DNA from: Propionibacterium australiense
Lineage (GTDB): Bacteria; Actinomycetota; Actinomycetes; Propionibacteriales; Propionibacteriaceae
Direction of reading: 5' to 3'
DNA length: 64,000 nt
Assembly: GCF_003666605.1 (NCBI RefSeq)
Contig: NZ_RCIV01000005.1
Location: forward strand, 62,001 to 126,000
Below are positions 34,484 to 42,658 of the stretch, piece by piece. The notes under the pieces were generated by a model. It ran no database searches. It was not told the origin of the DNA and saw only the letters and a list, made by a program, of their open reading frames with translations. The translations under genes and the position numbers were made by a program. The first letter of the stretch is position 1. Each line of letters opens with the position of its first letter.

Positions 34484-34708
34484 ATGGCCGAGGACGTCGT
34501 CCACAACCGGATCGCGGTGCTGCGCGCCGATCGCCGGGTGAGTCGCCGTGAGCTCGCCGAGGCGCTCGGCGTGCATTACCAGACGATCGGTTACCTGGAA
34601 CGTGGCGAGTACGCGCCCTCGCTGCACCTGGCGCTGCGCATCGCCTGCTACTTCAACGTGCCCGTCGAGTCGGTGTTCTCGCTCGACGAGTTCCCGCCCC
34701 TGGGGTGA
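34484..34708 (+). CDS. Small XRE-family transcriptional regulator
   Basis: 74 residues consisting of little more than a helix-turn-helix (RIAVLRADRRVSRRELAEALGVHYQTIGYLERGEYAPSL) and an FNVPVESVFSLDEF tail. This is the short YozG/Cro type that commonly accompanies ABC exporter or membrane-protein genes. It starts one base after the permease stop, so it belongs to the same operon and may bind the palindromes at 32711-32736. Confidence 0.85.
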   Translation: MAEDVVHNRIAVLRADRRVSRRELAEALGVHYQTIGYLERGEYAPSLHLALRIACYFNVPVESVFSLDEFPPLG

Positions 34709-34729
34709 GCGGCCGGCCCGTTCCTCCCG

Positions 34730-35377
34730 TCAGCTCCGATCTCTCGTGGCCGCCAGGAGCCGGCGCACTTCGTGCAGATCCCGGCAGGCGATGTCGCCGT
34801 GCGGGGTCCCGCCCACCGCGACGACGACCATTCCAGCGGCCCTCGCCGCAGTCAGGCCCGGGGCGGAGTCCTCCACCGCGGCCGCCTGATGAGGCTCGGC
34901 CCCAAGGCGCCGTGCCCCCAGCAGATAGCCCTCGGGGTGAGGCTTCCCCTGCTCGACGTCATCGAAGGCGACGATGACCGGCGGTTCGATCCCGGCGGCG
35001 CCCAGCCGGGCGCGCGCGAGACGGCGGTGGGCGTTGGTGACGACCGCCCAGGGGAGGCCCTGCGCATCCATCCAGCCGACCAGGTCCAGGGCGCCGGGGG
35101 AGGGGCGCACGCCGCCGGTGTCCGCGCACTCGCGCTCCAGGTGGGCCATGACGTGCCCGGCCACCTCGGCCTCGCCGATGCCCGGCAGGAAGCGCCGCAC
35201 GGTGGTGGCCGCGTCCGGGCCATGGCAGACCGCGAGAACGGCCGCTGGGTCGAGGTCGTTGTCACGTGCCCAGGCGGTCCATGCCGCCTCGACGGCGTCA
35301 TGGGAGTTCACCAGGGTGCCGTCCATGTCGAGAAGGACGGCGCGGCAGTCGGCGAGGCGGTGTGGAGGGGAACCCAT
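34730..35377 (-). CDS. HAD-superfamily sugar-phosphate phosphatase / phosphoglucomutase-like protein
   Basis: 215 residues with the four HAD motifs: LLDMDGTLVNS (nucleophile Asp near residue 17), VVTNAH (motif II), the lysine in EQGKPHPEGY, and VEDSAPGLTAARAAGM (motif IV). The helical cap between motifs I and II is of the beta-phosphoglucomutase/Gph subfamily. The close match to 2-deoxyglucose-6-phosphate or sugar phosphatases suggests it dephosphorylates or isomerises a sugar phosphate. It is divergent from a ROK sugar regulator with a shared 45-bp promoter, so sugar-responsive control is likely. Confidence 0.8.
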   Translation of the reverse strand: MGSPPHRLADCRAVLLDMDGTLVNSHDAVEAAWTAWARDNDLDPAAVLAVCHGPDAATTVRRFLPGIGEAEVAGHVMAHLERECADTGGVRPSPGALDLVGWMDAQGLPWAVVTNAHRRLARARLGAAGIEPPVIVAFDDVEQGKPHPEGYLLGARRLGAEPHQAAAVEDSAPGLTAARAAGMVVVAVGGTPHGDIACRDLHEVRRLLAATRDRS

Positions 35378-35389
35378 GCCCTTATTAAA

Positions 35390-35413
35390 CTCGTTATACG
35401 ACTAAAAAACGAG
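35390..35413. promoter_or_regulatory. Inverted repeat between HAD and ROK genes
   Basis: CTCGTT (35390-35395) and AACGAG (35408-35413) with a 12-bp AT-rich spacer, in the short space between two divergent starts. The AT-rich centre may include the -10 elements. A good candidate operator for the ROK regulator next to it. Confidence 0.5.
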
Positions 35414-35422
35414 AGGGGATTC

Positions 35423-36610
35423 GTGGTGCAACGACACGGCGCCGCCGATCGGCTCCGCTGGGCTCTGGCGGCCGATGCCTGCGCCCTGGTGCGTTCGATG
35501 CCGGGCATCACCCGGGCGGGGCTCGCCCACGAACTGGGGATCTCCAGCGGCACGGCCGCCGATCTCGTGACGAGGATGCGTCGGGCCGCTCTCCTCGACG
35601 AGGGGGAATCGGTCGTCCACGGCCGGGGGCGCCCCACGTCGGTGCTCACCGCGCACCCCAGGGGGCCGCTCGTCGTCGCGGTCGAGATCACCACCACCGG
35701 ATGGCGAGTGGCCGCCGCCGGCCTCGACGGCCGGCTGACGGTCCTCGCCGAGGCCCCGCACCGCGACCGGCGCCCCGCCGGCATGCTCGCGCCGATCCGC
35801 CGGGCCGTGGCCGCGGCGACGAGGGAGCACGCGGGAAGGGTACGGGCCGTGTCCGTCGCAGCGGCCGCCACCATCCGCGACGGGGCCATCGTCCAGTCCT
35901 CCGTCCTCGGCTGGGAACAGGTGCGTCTCACGTCCCTGGCCATGCCGGGGGCCGCGATGCTCATCACCAACGACGCCACGAGCGAGGCCCTGGCCGAGTC
36001 CCGCCGCGGCGCCTCGCGCGGGGCGCGCCATGCCCTGCACCTCACCGTGCTCACCGGAGTCGGCGGCGGCCTCGTCCTCGACGGCTCGCCCATGCTCGGG
36101 GCGACCGGCCTGGCCATGGAGATCGGGCATCTTCCCTTCGGCGACCCGGAGGCGATCTGCGACTGCGGGGCGCGTGGTTGCTGGGACACCGCCCTGGGCG
36201 CCGGGCCGCTGTCCAGGCGGCTGGGAACGGCCCCCGATTCGGTGCCGGCCATCGAGGCGGTCATCGCCCGGGGCGATCCCGCTCACGACGGCGTTCTCGA
36301 GGCGGCCGCCACGAGCCTGGGGCGGGGCCTGGCAGGGCTGGTCAACACAATGGACCCCGATGTCGTCACCCTCGGGGGCATCGGGCCGCTCCTGCGCACC
36401 AGGTCGCCCCTGGCCTTCGAGCAGGCGCTGGCAGGCGGTCTCATGCGGTGTCTGCGCGAGGCCCCGCCACGGATCCTCGCCGGGGAGCTCGGCGCCGACG
36501 CCGCGTTGATCGGTGCCGCCGAGAGCGCTCTCGACGAGGTGGCGAGTCCTGCCGGCCTCGCGGCCTGGTCCGCCCCGGACGGGGCGAACCACCGAAGAGA
36601 CCCGTCCTGA
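35423..36610 (+). CDS. ROK-family transcriptional regulator / sugar-responsive repressor
   Basis: About 395 residues. A winged helix-turn-helix at the N-terminus (ITRAGLAHELGISSGTAADLVTRM, residues 30-53) precedes a ROK sugar-kinase-like domain: TNDATSEALAE, LTGVGGGLVLDG, EIGHLPFGDPEAICDCGARGCWDT. The C-x-C-x4-C zinc motif is present. ROK repressors bind a sugar or sugar phosphate. The start is one of two tandem GTG codons (35423 or 35426) after GAGAGGGGA. Divergent to the HAD phosphatase, which it probably controls. Confidence 0.82.
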   Translation: MVQRHGAADRLRWALAADACALVRSMPGITRAGLAHELGISSGTAADLVTRMRRAALLDEGESVVHGRGRPTSVLTAHPRGPLVVAVEITTTGWRVAAAGLDGRLTVLAEAPHRDRRPAGMLAPIRRAVAAATREHAGRVRAVSVAAAATIRDGAIVQSSVLGWEQVRLTSLAMPGAAMLITNDATSEALAESRRGASRGARHALHLTVLTGVGGGLVLDGSPMLGATGLAMEIGHLPFGDPEAICDCGARGCWDTALGAGPLSRRLGTAPDSVPAIEAVIARGDPAHDGVLEAAATSLGRGLAGLVNTMDPDVVTLGGIGPLLRTRSPLAFEQALAGGLMRCLREAPPRILAGELGADAALIGAAESALDEVASPAGLAAWSAPDGANHRRDPS

Positions 36611-36663
36611 CCGGCGCCGTGCGCCCGGTCCATCGTGTCGGAGTCCGACCGTAGCCTGGGGTC

Positions 36664-38019
36664 ATGAGCACCGAGGACGCTCCCGCACTTTTCGACGCCC
36701 CGGCGACCGGTGGCAGCGGCCGCGCCGGCTCGGCCCGCCCGCTGGCCGACCGGCTGCGCCCGGGCACCCTGGAGGATGTGGTCGGGCAGGACCACCTGCT
36801 CGCCCCCGACGCCCCGCTGGGGCGGATGGTGCGGGCCGGCCGCCTGTCCTCGGTCATCCTGTGGGGGCCGCCCGGCTGCGGCAAGACGACGATCGCCCGG
36901 CTGCTCGCCGCGCGTGTCGGCCTCGACGTCGAACAGGTCTCGGCGACCGCCTCCGGGGTGGCCGAGCTGCGGAAGATCTTCGCCGCCGCCGCGGCACGCC
37001 GCCGCAGCGGCCGTGGCACGCTCCTGTTCGTCGACGAGGTGCACCGCTTCAACCGGGCCCAGCAGGACTGCCTGCTGCCCTACGTCGAGGACGGCACGGT
37101 CGTCCTCGTCGGCGCGACGACCGAGAACCCCAGCTTCGAGCTCAACGGGGCGCTCCTGTCGCGCTGCCAGGTGCTCGTCCTGCACCGCCTCGACGAGTCC
37201 GCCCTGGCCGAACTCCTCGACCGTGCGCAACGGCTCACGGGCCGGTCCCTGCCCCTCACCGAGGGCGCCCGCGCCGCGCTCATCGCCATGGCCGACGGTG
37301 ACGGCCGCTATCTGCTGGGCATGGCCGAGCAGGTCCTTGAGGCCGCGCCGACGGACCCGCTCGACGAGGCGGGCCTGGCCGCCGTCGTCGCCACCCGCGC
37401 CCCCGCCTACGACAAGACGGGCGAGGAGCACTACAACCTCATCTCGGCGCTCCACAAGTCGATGCGCGGCTCCGACCCGGACGCCGCCCTGTACTGGCTG
37501 GCCAGGATGCTGGCCGGCGGCGAGGATCCGCTCTACGTGGCCCGCCGTCTCGTGCGCTTCGCCAGCGAGGACGTCGGCCTCGCCGACCCCGGCGCGCTCC
37601 AGGCTGCGTTGGGGGCCTGGCAGGCATACGAGCGGCTCGGCTCACCCGAGGGCGAGCTCGCCATCGCCCAGGCCGTCGTCCACCTGGCCACCGCCCCCAA
37701 GTCGATCGGCGTCTACCGGGCTTTCACCCGGGCCCAGGCCGCCGCCCGACGGACGGGTTCCCTCCGGCCACCGGCCCACATCCTCAACGCCCCCACCCGG
37801 CTCATGAGGAACCTCGGCTACAGCGCCGGCTACCAGTACGACCCGGACACCGCCGAGGGCTTCTCCGGCGCCGACTTCATGCCCGAGGGCTACCCGCCCC
37901 CGGCTGAGCGCGAGCGCTTCTACGAACCGACCGGCCACGGCAACGAGCAGCAGATCCGCGAACGCCTGGCCCACTGGGAGCGGCTGCGCCGCCGGAAGCA
38001 TGAGGGGGTGGGCGGCTGA
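36664..38019 (+). CDS. rarA: Replication-associated recombination protein A (RarA/MgsA AAA ATPase)
   Basis: 451 residues of the RarA/WRNIP1 clamp-loader-like family. PLADRLRPGTLEDVVGQDHLL near residue 24 is the family opening; Walker A is WGPPGCGKTTIARLL near 70; Walker B is LFVDEVHRFNRAQQD; sensor 1 is GATTENPSFE. The C-terminal tetramerisation domain has HYNLISALHKSMRGSDPDAALYWLARML. It acts at stalled replication forks and in recombination. Length and motifs are complete. Preceding gap is 53 bp, so it could be its own unit. Confidence 0.93.
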   Translation: MSTEDAPALFDAPATGGSGRAGSARPLADRLRPGTLEDVVGQDHLLAPDAPLGRMVRAGRLSSVILWGPPGCGKTTIARLLAARVGLDVEQVSATASGVAELRKIFAAAAARRRSGRGTLLFVDEVHRFNRAQQDCLLPYVEDGTVVLVGATTENPSFELNGALLSRCQVLVLHRLDESALAELLDRAQRLTGRSLPLTEGARAALIAMADGDGRYLLGMAEQVLEAAPTDPLDEAGLAAVVATRAPAYDKTGEEHYNLISALHKSMRGSDPDAALYWLARMLAGGEDPLYVARRLVRFASEDVGLADPGALQAALGAWQAYERLGSPEGELAIAQAVVHLATAPKSIGVYRAFTRAQAAARRTGSLRPPAHILNAPTRLMRNLGYSAGYQYDPDTAEGFSGADFMPEGYPPPAERERFYEPTGHGNEQQIRERLAHWERLRRRKHEGVGG

Positions 38020-38240
38020 GGCCGGGCCCCGGAGCACGGCCCCTCGTGGAGCGGCAGGGCCCGCCACGGTGAGGGGTCGCCGGTGGTCTCCCTGTCCGGG
38101 CGGGCGTCCATGTGGCGGGGCGGCGCATCGGGGCCTCGGGATGGTCCCGCCCGGGAGCGTCCCTGGCTGCGTGTCAGACGGCGGTGGCCGGCTGACGGTG
38201 AGTCCGCGGGTCGCTGAGGGTGTCGCCCGGGGCATGGGCC

Positions 38241-39611
38241 TCAGTGCTGCCAGCCCTCGCCCTCCAGTTTGGTCTTGATGGCCGCGATGATGTTCTCGGC
38301 CGCGTGCCCGTCGCCGCGCAGCAGCTGGGCGGTCCGCCGCCGCTCGGCCTGCCGGGGATCGGCCTCGCCGGCGGCCAGGGCCTCGACGAGCCTGAACGCC
38401 TCGGCCACGTTCGGCACCCGGTTCACCCCGGCGATGATGCGTTCGCCCAGCGGGCTGAAGGGCTGGTGGCCCTCACGCTCCAGGAAGACGACGGGCCTGC
38501 CGGTCAGCTGGTACTCGGCGAGCCAGCTCACCCCGTCGCAGACCAGCACGTCGCTGTTGCGGAACTGGTCCGCGTAGTCCCCTCCGCCGAACACCGAGGT
38601 GTTGGGCAGCGCGTTCCAGTCACGCCAGAAGTCGGCCACCATCGTCTCGGACAGCGGAGCCGCGTGCTCGTCCATCTTGGTGAGCAGGGCCGGGTGGGCG
38701 CTGAAGACGAAGTCCCACTCGGGGTGTGCCCGCGCCTGCTCGACCATCCGCGGTCCGGTCGTGGCGAAGGTGCCGAACCGGATCCACTCCTCGCCCACGC
38801 TGTGGTGCGCCGACCACAGCACGGTGAAGCGGTGCCCCGGATCGGGTGCCGCGCCGTCCAGCGCGCTCAGGACGTCGGCCTTCGGGTGCCCGGTGGCGAC
38901 GAACTGCCTGGCGCGGGTCGCGGGAGCCCGCTCCGCGGTCTCGGCCCGCACCTCCTCGTTCGCGCAGAAGATCGCCCAGGCGTTGCGGTGGAAAGGGCTG
39001 TCGAGCACGGTGTTCAGACCACTGTCCTCGATGATGTTGACGATGAAGTTCAGCAGCTCGTACGGCACCTGGCACAGCCTGGCGAAGCGCAGCTCGCTGG
39101 TGGCGAAGGCGGGAGGGATGTCGGCGTCCCACTGCGACTGCCGGACGATGATGTCCGGGTCGATCGTGCGGATGATGTCCAGGTCCATGAACGGGTCGCG
39201 GCTGTTGAACCGCAGGTGCTCGACCCCGAAGTGGTCGAGACGCTCGCTGACGTAGTCCTCGTCCCGGTAGCCGTCGGCCCCGGGGAAGTGCCGCGGCAGG
39301 CTTGCCACGACCACCTCGAAATCGGGGTCGGCGATCATCAGTTCGTGCACCCGCGCCAGCGAGTACCAGGCCTCGGGGTGGTGCACGAGGAACAGTACCG
39401 TGACACGCGCGCCCGGCACCTTGCGGCGGGCGACCACCGCGGCCGTCGCGCGGGCCGACTCCGCAACGTGCCGCACGTAGTCGAGCCGGCCGTCGATGTC
39501 ATCGGCCCTGCGCCGCCCCTCCTCGTGAAGCCCCAGCTCGATCGCGTGGACCATGCCCGGTGTCGCGACGGGCCTGCGAAGGCGTTGGAACAGCGAGGAC
39601 TGGTCAGGCAT
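38241..39611 (-). CDS. CDP-glycerol:glycerophosphotransferase-like GT-B enzyme
   Basis: 456 residues, cytosolic with no clear membrane segments. The C-terminal half has the TagB/TagF pattern: VLWSAHHSVGE near residue 270, FVFSAHPALLTKM near 310, and DVLVCDGVSWLAEYQLTGRPVVFLERE near 385. Those enzymes transfer glycerol-phosphate or ribitol-phosphate from CDP-activated donors to teichoic acids or glycans. The N-terminal Rossmann half (VTVLFLVHHPEAWYSLARVHELM) is more divergent. No other wall-polymer genes are adjacent. The donor and acceptor are not predictable. Confidence 0.65.
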   Translation of the reverse strand: MPDQSSLFQRLRRPVATPGMVHAIELGLHEEGRRRADDIDGRLDYVRHVAESARATAAVVARRKVPGARVTVLFLVHHPEAWYSLARVHELMIADPDFEVVVASLPRHFPGADGYRDEDYVSERLDHFGVEHLRFNSRDPFMDLDIIRTIDPDIIVRQSQWDADIPPAFATSELRFARLCQVPYELLNFIVNIIEDSGLNTVLDSPFHRNAWAIFCANEEVRAETAERAPATRARQFVATGHPKADVLSALDGAAPDPGHRFTVLWSAHHSVGEEWIRFGTFATTGPRMVEQARAHPEWDFVFSAHPALLTKMDEHAAPLSETMVADFWRDWNALPNTSVFGGGDYADQFRNSDVLVCDGVSWLAEYQLTGRPVVFLEREGHQPFSPLGERIIAGVNRVPNVAEAFRLVEALAAGEADPRQAERRRTAQLLRGDGHAAENIIAAIKTKLEGEGWQH

Positions 39612-39684
39612 GGGACACTCCGGTATGTCTCAGGACGATGGCTGAAGCGTACCGGAGGAGGGGATCTCTTTTCGGCTCCGCCAC

Positions 39685-40755
39685 TCAGCGGCGGCGCAGA
39701 CGCCGGACGAGGAGCAGCAGGACGAACGAGACCAGGCCGATGACGACCCAGCGGGACCGGCCGGAGGGCTCGGTGCTCGCTGCGAAGGGCGAACCGCTCC
39801 CGGATGCCTGCGTCCTGGGCTGGGACGGCCCGGCCGGTTCCTCGGCGCCCGGGGCCTTGTCGCTGCCGGCGGCGGGTGTCTCGAACGCCTCCGTCTCGAT
39901 GACTTCCGTCTCGGGCCCAGCGGTGGTCTCGCTCCCGCCCTCGAGAACGGGCTCGGCCTCGACGACCGGCTCCGGCTCGGTGCTGGCGGCCGGTTCGGGT
40001 TCGGCGTCCGCGACGGCCCCGACGGTGTCGGCCTCGTCCGCGATGGCCTCGGCCTGTTCAACGGCGCGGCCCTCGTCCTCGGCCAGCTCCGCCTCCGCGA
40101 CGACCGCATCCGCCTCGGCTGCCTCGGCCGGCGCGTCGGAGGCAACCGGTTCGGTGCCGGACGGGGCCTCGGCGGGCTCGTCGAGGGGCAGCTCAGGCGC
40201 CGTCTCCGCGGCCTTGCCGGTGTCGCCGGCGCTGGCCGGGGCCTCCTCGGCCGGCGCCTCGGCCTGCTGCACCAGAACGGCCAGTTTCTCCTGGGCGTCG
40301 GTCACGCCCTTGTCCTCGCGGCGGGCGATCGCCTCGGGTGCCCACAGCGAGGCCCACACCTGGCGGATCAACTCCCACACCGCGTCGACGCCCTGGACCG
40401 GGCCCAGCACCTCGCGGCTCACACCCAGGTCGCGCTCGGTGGGGGAGGCCTGGACACTCACCCAGGCGTCACGCCCCAGCGCGGCATAGCTCTCGGCCAG
40501 GTCGTCCACGAGGTCGGCGGGCAGCTCGGCCGCGGCGATGGTCTCGGCTGCAACGGCTGCGGCCCCATCGGCGGGCACGCCCTCAAGGCGTTCCGTCAGC
40601 TTCTCGCGGTTGAAGAGCTCGGCCAGGTCGTCCGTGGTGACGACGAAACCCGGCGCCGTCTCGACCCCGTTGCGCAGCCGCTCGCCCAGGCGAGCGGCGG
40701 TCCTGCCGACGGAGTCGGTGTCGCTGGAACGGATGTAGGTGAGTTCGACGATCAT
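39685..40755 (-). CDS. Tail-anchored protein with degenerate PEP synthase/PPDK-like N-terminal domain
   Basis: 356 residues. Residues 1-140 resemble the ATP-binding part of PEP synthase/PPDK: RTAARLGERLRNGVETAPGFVVTTDDLAELF, then AWVSVQASPTERDLG and VWELIRQVWASLWAPEAIARRED. The catalytic portion is missing. Residues 150-325 are a very acidic Ala/Glu/Pro linker. The end is one hydrophobic segment (RWVVIGLVSFVLLLL) followed by an Arg cluster, without LPxTG. ATG 40755 has GGGAG upstream. The protein is probably attached to the inner face of the membrane. Its function is unknown; it lies divergent to the transcarboxylase operon. Confidence 0.6.
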   Translation of the reverse strand: MIVELTYIRSSDTDSVGRTAARLGERLRNGVETAPGFVVTTDDLAELFNREKLTERLEGVPADGAAAVAAETIAAAELPADLVDDLAESYAALGRDAWVSVQASPTERDLGVSREVLGPVQGVDAVWELIRQVWASLWAPEAIARREDKGVTDAQEKLAVLVQQAEAPAEEAPASAGDTGKAAETAPELPLDEPAEAPSGTEPVASDAPAEAAEADAVVAEAELAEDEGRAVEQAEAIADEADTVGAVADAEPEPAASTEPEPVVEAEPVLEGGSETTAGPETEVIETEAFETPAAGSDKAPGAEEPAGPSQPRTQASGSGSPFAASTEPSGRSRWVVIGLVSFVLLLLVRRLRRR

Positions 40756-41128
40756 GGCTCCCAGTACACCGCATCGCACCGGTCGCCGGCACGTCCTTGC
40801 CATCGGGTGGATGCGGATGCCCCCGCCCGGCTCCTTAGCATTGGCCCCATGTGCGAATCAGGCCCGAATACTGGCCGCGCCGGTCGATTCCAGACCGGGC
40901 GTGGTGACCGCGACATGCCGCTGCGCTCGGAGACGTCCCGGCCGAGGCTGCGACGCCCTTCCGGCAGGTCCGTCGGGGGCCTGTCCTCGGGTGCGTCACT
41001 GCGGGAAGTCCCCGTCTTCGGGCATGCATCCGGGCGAACCTTCTCCTATTGCTCCATATCGTGATTGGACCCCGAAAGGACACCCCCCGGTGCTGCGGAT
41101 GGGCGCTGGCCATGGAATGATGAAGCGC
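40756..41128 (+). promoter_or_regulatory. Intergenic region upstream of the transcarboxylase operon
   Basis: A 373-bp gap between divergent genes. It must contain the transcarboxylase promoter. I see no open frame with family sequence and no clear hairpin. Weak AT-rich islands occur around 40890 and 41045-41062 but I cannot assign a -10 with confidence. Confidence 0.35.
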
Positions 41129-42643
41129 ATGAGTCCGCGAGAAATTGAGGTTTCCGAGCCGCGTGAGATCGGTGTGACCGAGCTTGCGCTGCGCGACGCC
41201 CATCAGAGTCTGTTCGCCACCCGCATGGCCACCGAGGACATGGTCGATGCCTGCGCCGACATCGATGCTGCCGGCTACTGGTCCGTCGAGTGTTGGGGCG
41301 GTGCCACGTACGATTCGTGCATCCGCTTCCTCAACGAGGATCCGTGGGAGCGGCTGCGCACCTTCCGCAAGCTGATGCCGAACACCCGCCTGCAGATGCT
41401 GCTGCGGGGCCAGAACCTGCTTGGCTACCGCCACTACAACGACGAGGTTGTCGACCGCTTCGTGGAGAAGTCCGCCGAGAACGGCATGGACGTCTTCCGT
41501 GTCTTCGACGCCGTGAACGACCCGCGCAACATGGAGCACGCCATGGCGGCGGTCAAGAAGGCCGGCAAGCACGCGCAGGGCACCATCTGCTACACGATCA
41601 GCCCCGCCCACACCACCGAGGGCTACGTGAAGCTGGTCGGTCAGCTCCTCGACATGGGCGCCGATTCCATCGCCTTCAAGGACATGGCCGCGCTGCTCAA
41701 GCCGCAGCCCGCCTATGACATCGTCAAGGGCATCAAGGACACCTACGGCAAGGACGTCCAGGTCAACGTCCACTGCCACTCCACCACGGGCGTCACCCTG
41801 GTCGCCCTCATGAAGGCCATTGAGGCCGGTGCCGACGTCGTCGACTCGGCGATCAGCTCCGTCTCCCTCGGCCCCGGTCACAACCCGACCGAGTCCGTCG
41901 TCGAGATGCTCGAGGACACCGGCTACACCACCAGCCTCGACATCGATCGCCTCTACAAGATCCGCGACCACTTCCGCGCCATTCGCCCGAAGTACCGCAA
42001 CTTCGAGTCGAAGACCCTTGTCGACACGAAGATCTTCAGCTCCCAGATCCCCGGCGGCATGCTCTCCAACATGGAGTCCCAGCTGCGCGCCCAGGGCGCC
42101 GAGGACCGCATCGACGAGGTGATGGCAGAGGTGCCGAACGTCAAGAAGGCCGCCGGTTACCCGCCGCTGGTCACCCCGACGAGCCAGATCGTCGGCACCC
42201 AGGCCGTGTTCAACGTCCTCATGGGCCCCTACAAGCGCATGACCGGCGAGTTCGCCGACCTCATGCTCGGCTACTACGGCGCCACGCCCGCCGAACGCGA
42301 CCCCGAGGTCGCCAAGCTCGCCCAGGAGCAGACCGGCAAGGAGCTCATCACCTGCCGTCCCGCCGACCTTCTCGAACCCGAGTGGGACAAGCAGGTCGAG
42401 GAGGCCTCGAAGCTCCCCGGCTTCAACGGCACCGACGAGGACGTCCTCACCTACGCGCTGTTCCCGGGCGTCGCCCCGGACTTCTTCGCACACCGCGCCG
42501 AGGGCCCCAAGAACGTCGGTCTGTCCGAGGCCCAGCTCAAGGCGGAGGAGGAGGGTACTGCCTCGGCAGCGGTCTCCGGCCCCATCAGCTACAACGTGAC
42601 CCTCGGTGGCACCTGCCACGAGGTCACCGTCGAGCCCGCGTGA
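41129..42643 (+). CDS. Methylmalonyl-CoA carboxyltransferase 5S subunit
   Basis: 504 residues, nearly colinear with the 5S subunit of Propionibacterium freudenreichii transcarboxylase. MSPREIEVSEPRE at the start, LRDAHQSL, SVECWGGATYDSCIRFL, LLRGQNLLGYRHY, the carboxylated lysine in ADSIAFKDMAAL and the metal ligands in VHCHSTTG are visible. It transfers carboxyl from carboxybiotin to pyruvate, giving oxaloacetate. The ATG at 41129 gives the same N-terminus as the known subunit; two in-frame ATGs lie just upstream (41117, 41120). It opens the four-gene operon. Confidence 0.93.
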   Translation: MSPREIEVSEPREIGVTELALRDAHQSLFATRMATEDMVDACADIDAAGYWSVECWGGATYDSCIRFLNEDPWERLRTFRKLMPNTRLQMLLRGQNLLGYRHYNDEVVDRFVEKSAENGMDVFRVFDAVNDPRNMEHAMAAVKKAGKHAQGTICYTISPAHTTEGYVKLVGQLLDMGADSIAFKDMAALLKPQPAYDIVKGIKDTYGKDVQVNVHCHSTTGVTLVALMKAIEAGADVVDSAISSVSLGPGHNPTESVVEMLEDTGYTTSLDIDRLYKIRDHFRAIRPKYRNFESKTLVDTKIFSSQIPGGMLSNMESQLRAQGAEDRIDEVMAEVPNVKKAAGYPPLVTPTSQIVGTQAVFNVLMGPYKRMTGEFADLMLGYYGATPAERDPEVAKLAQEQTGKELITCRPADLLEPEWDKQVEEASKLPGFNGTDEDVLTYALFPGVAPDFFAHRAEGPKNVGLSEAQLKAEEEGTASAAVSGPISYNVTLGGTCHEVTVEPA

Positions 42644-42658
42644 AGGTGATCGCCCACC

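Noticed and set aside
34772-35422. A 217-codon extension of the ROK regulator ORF
   Set aside because: It is antisense to the HAD phosphatase, which has all four HAD motifs; the ROK HTH begins after 35423.
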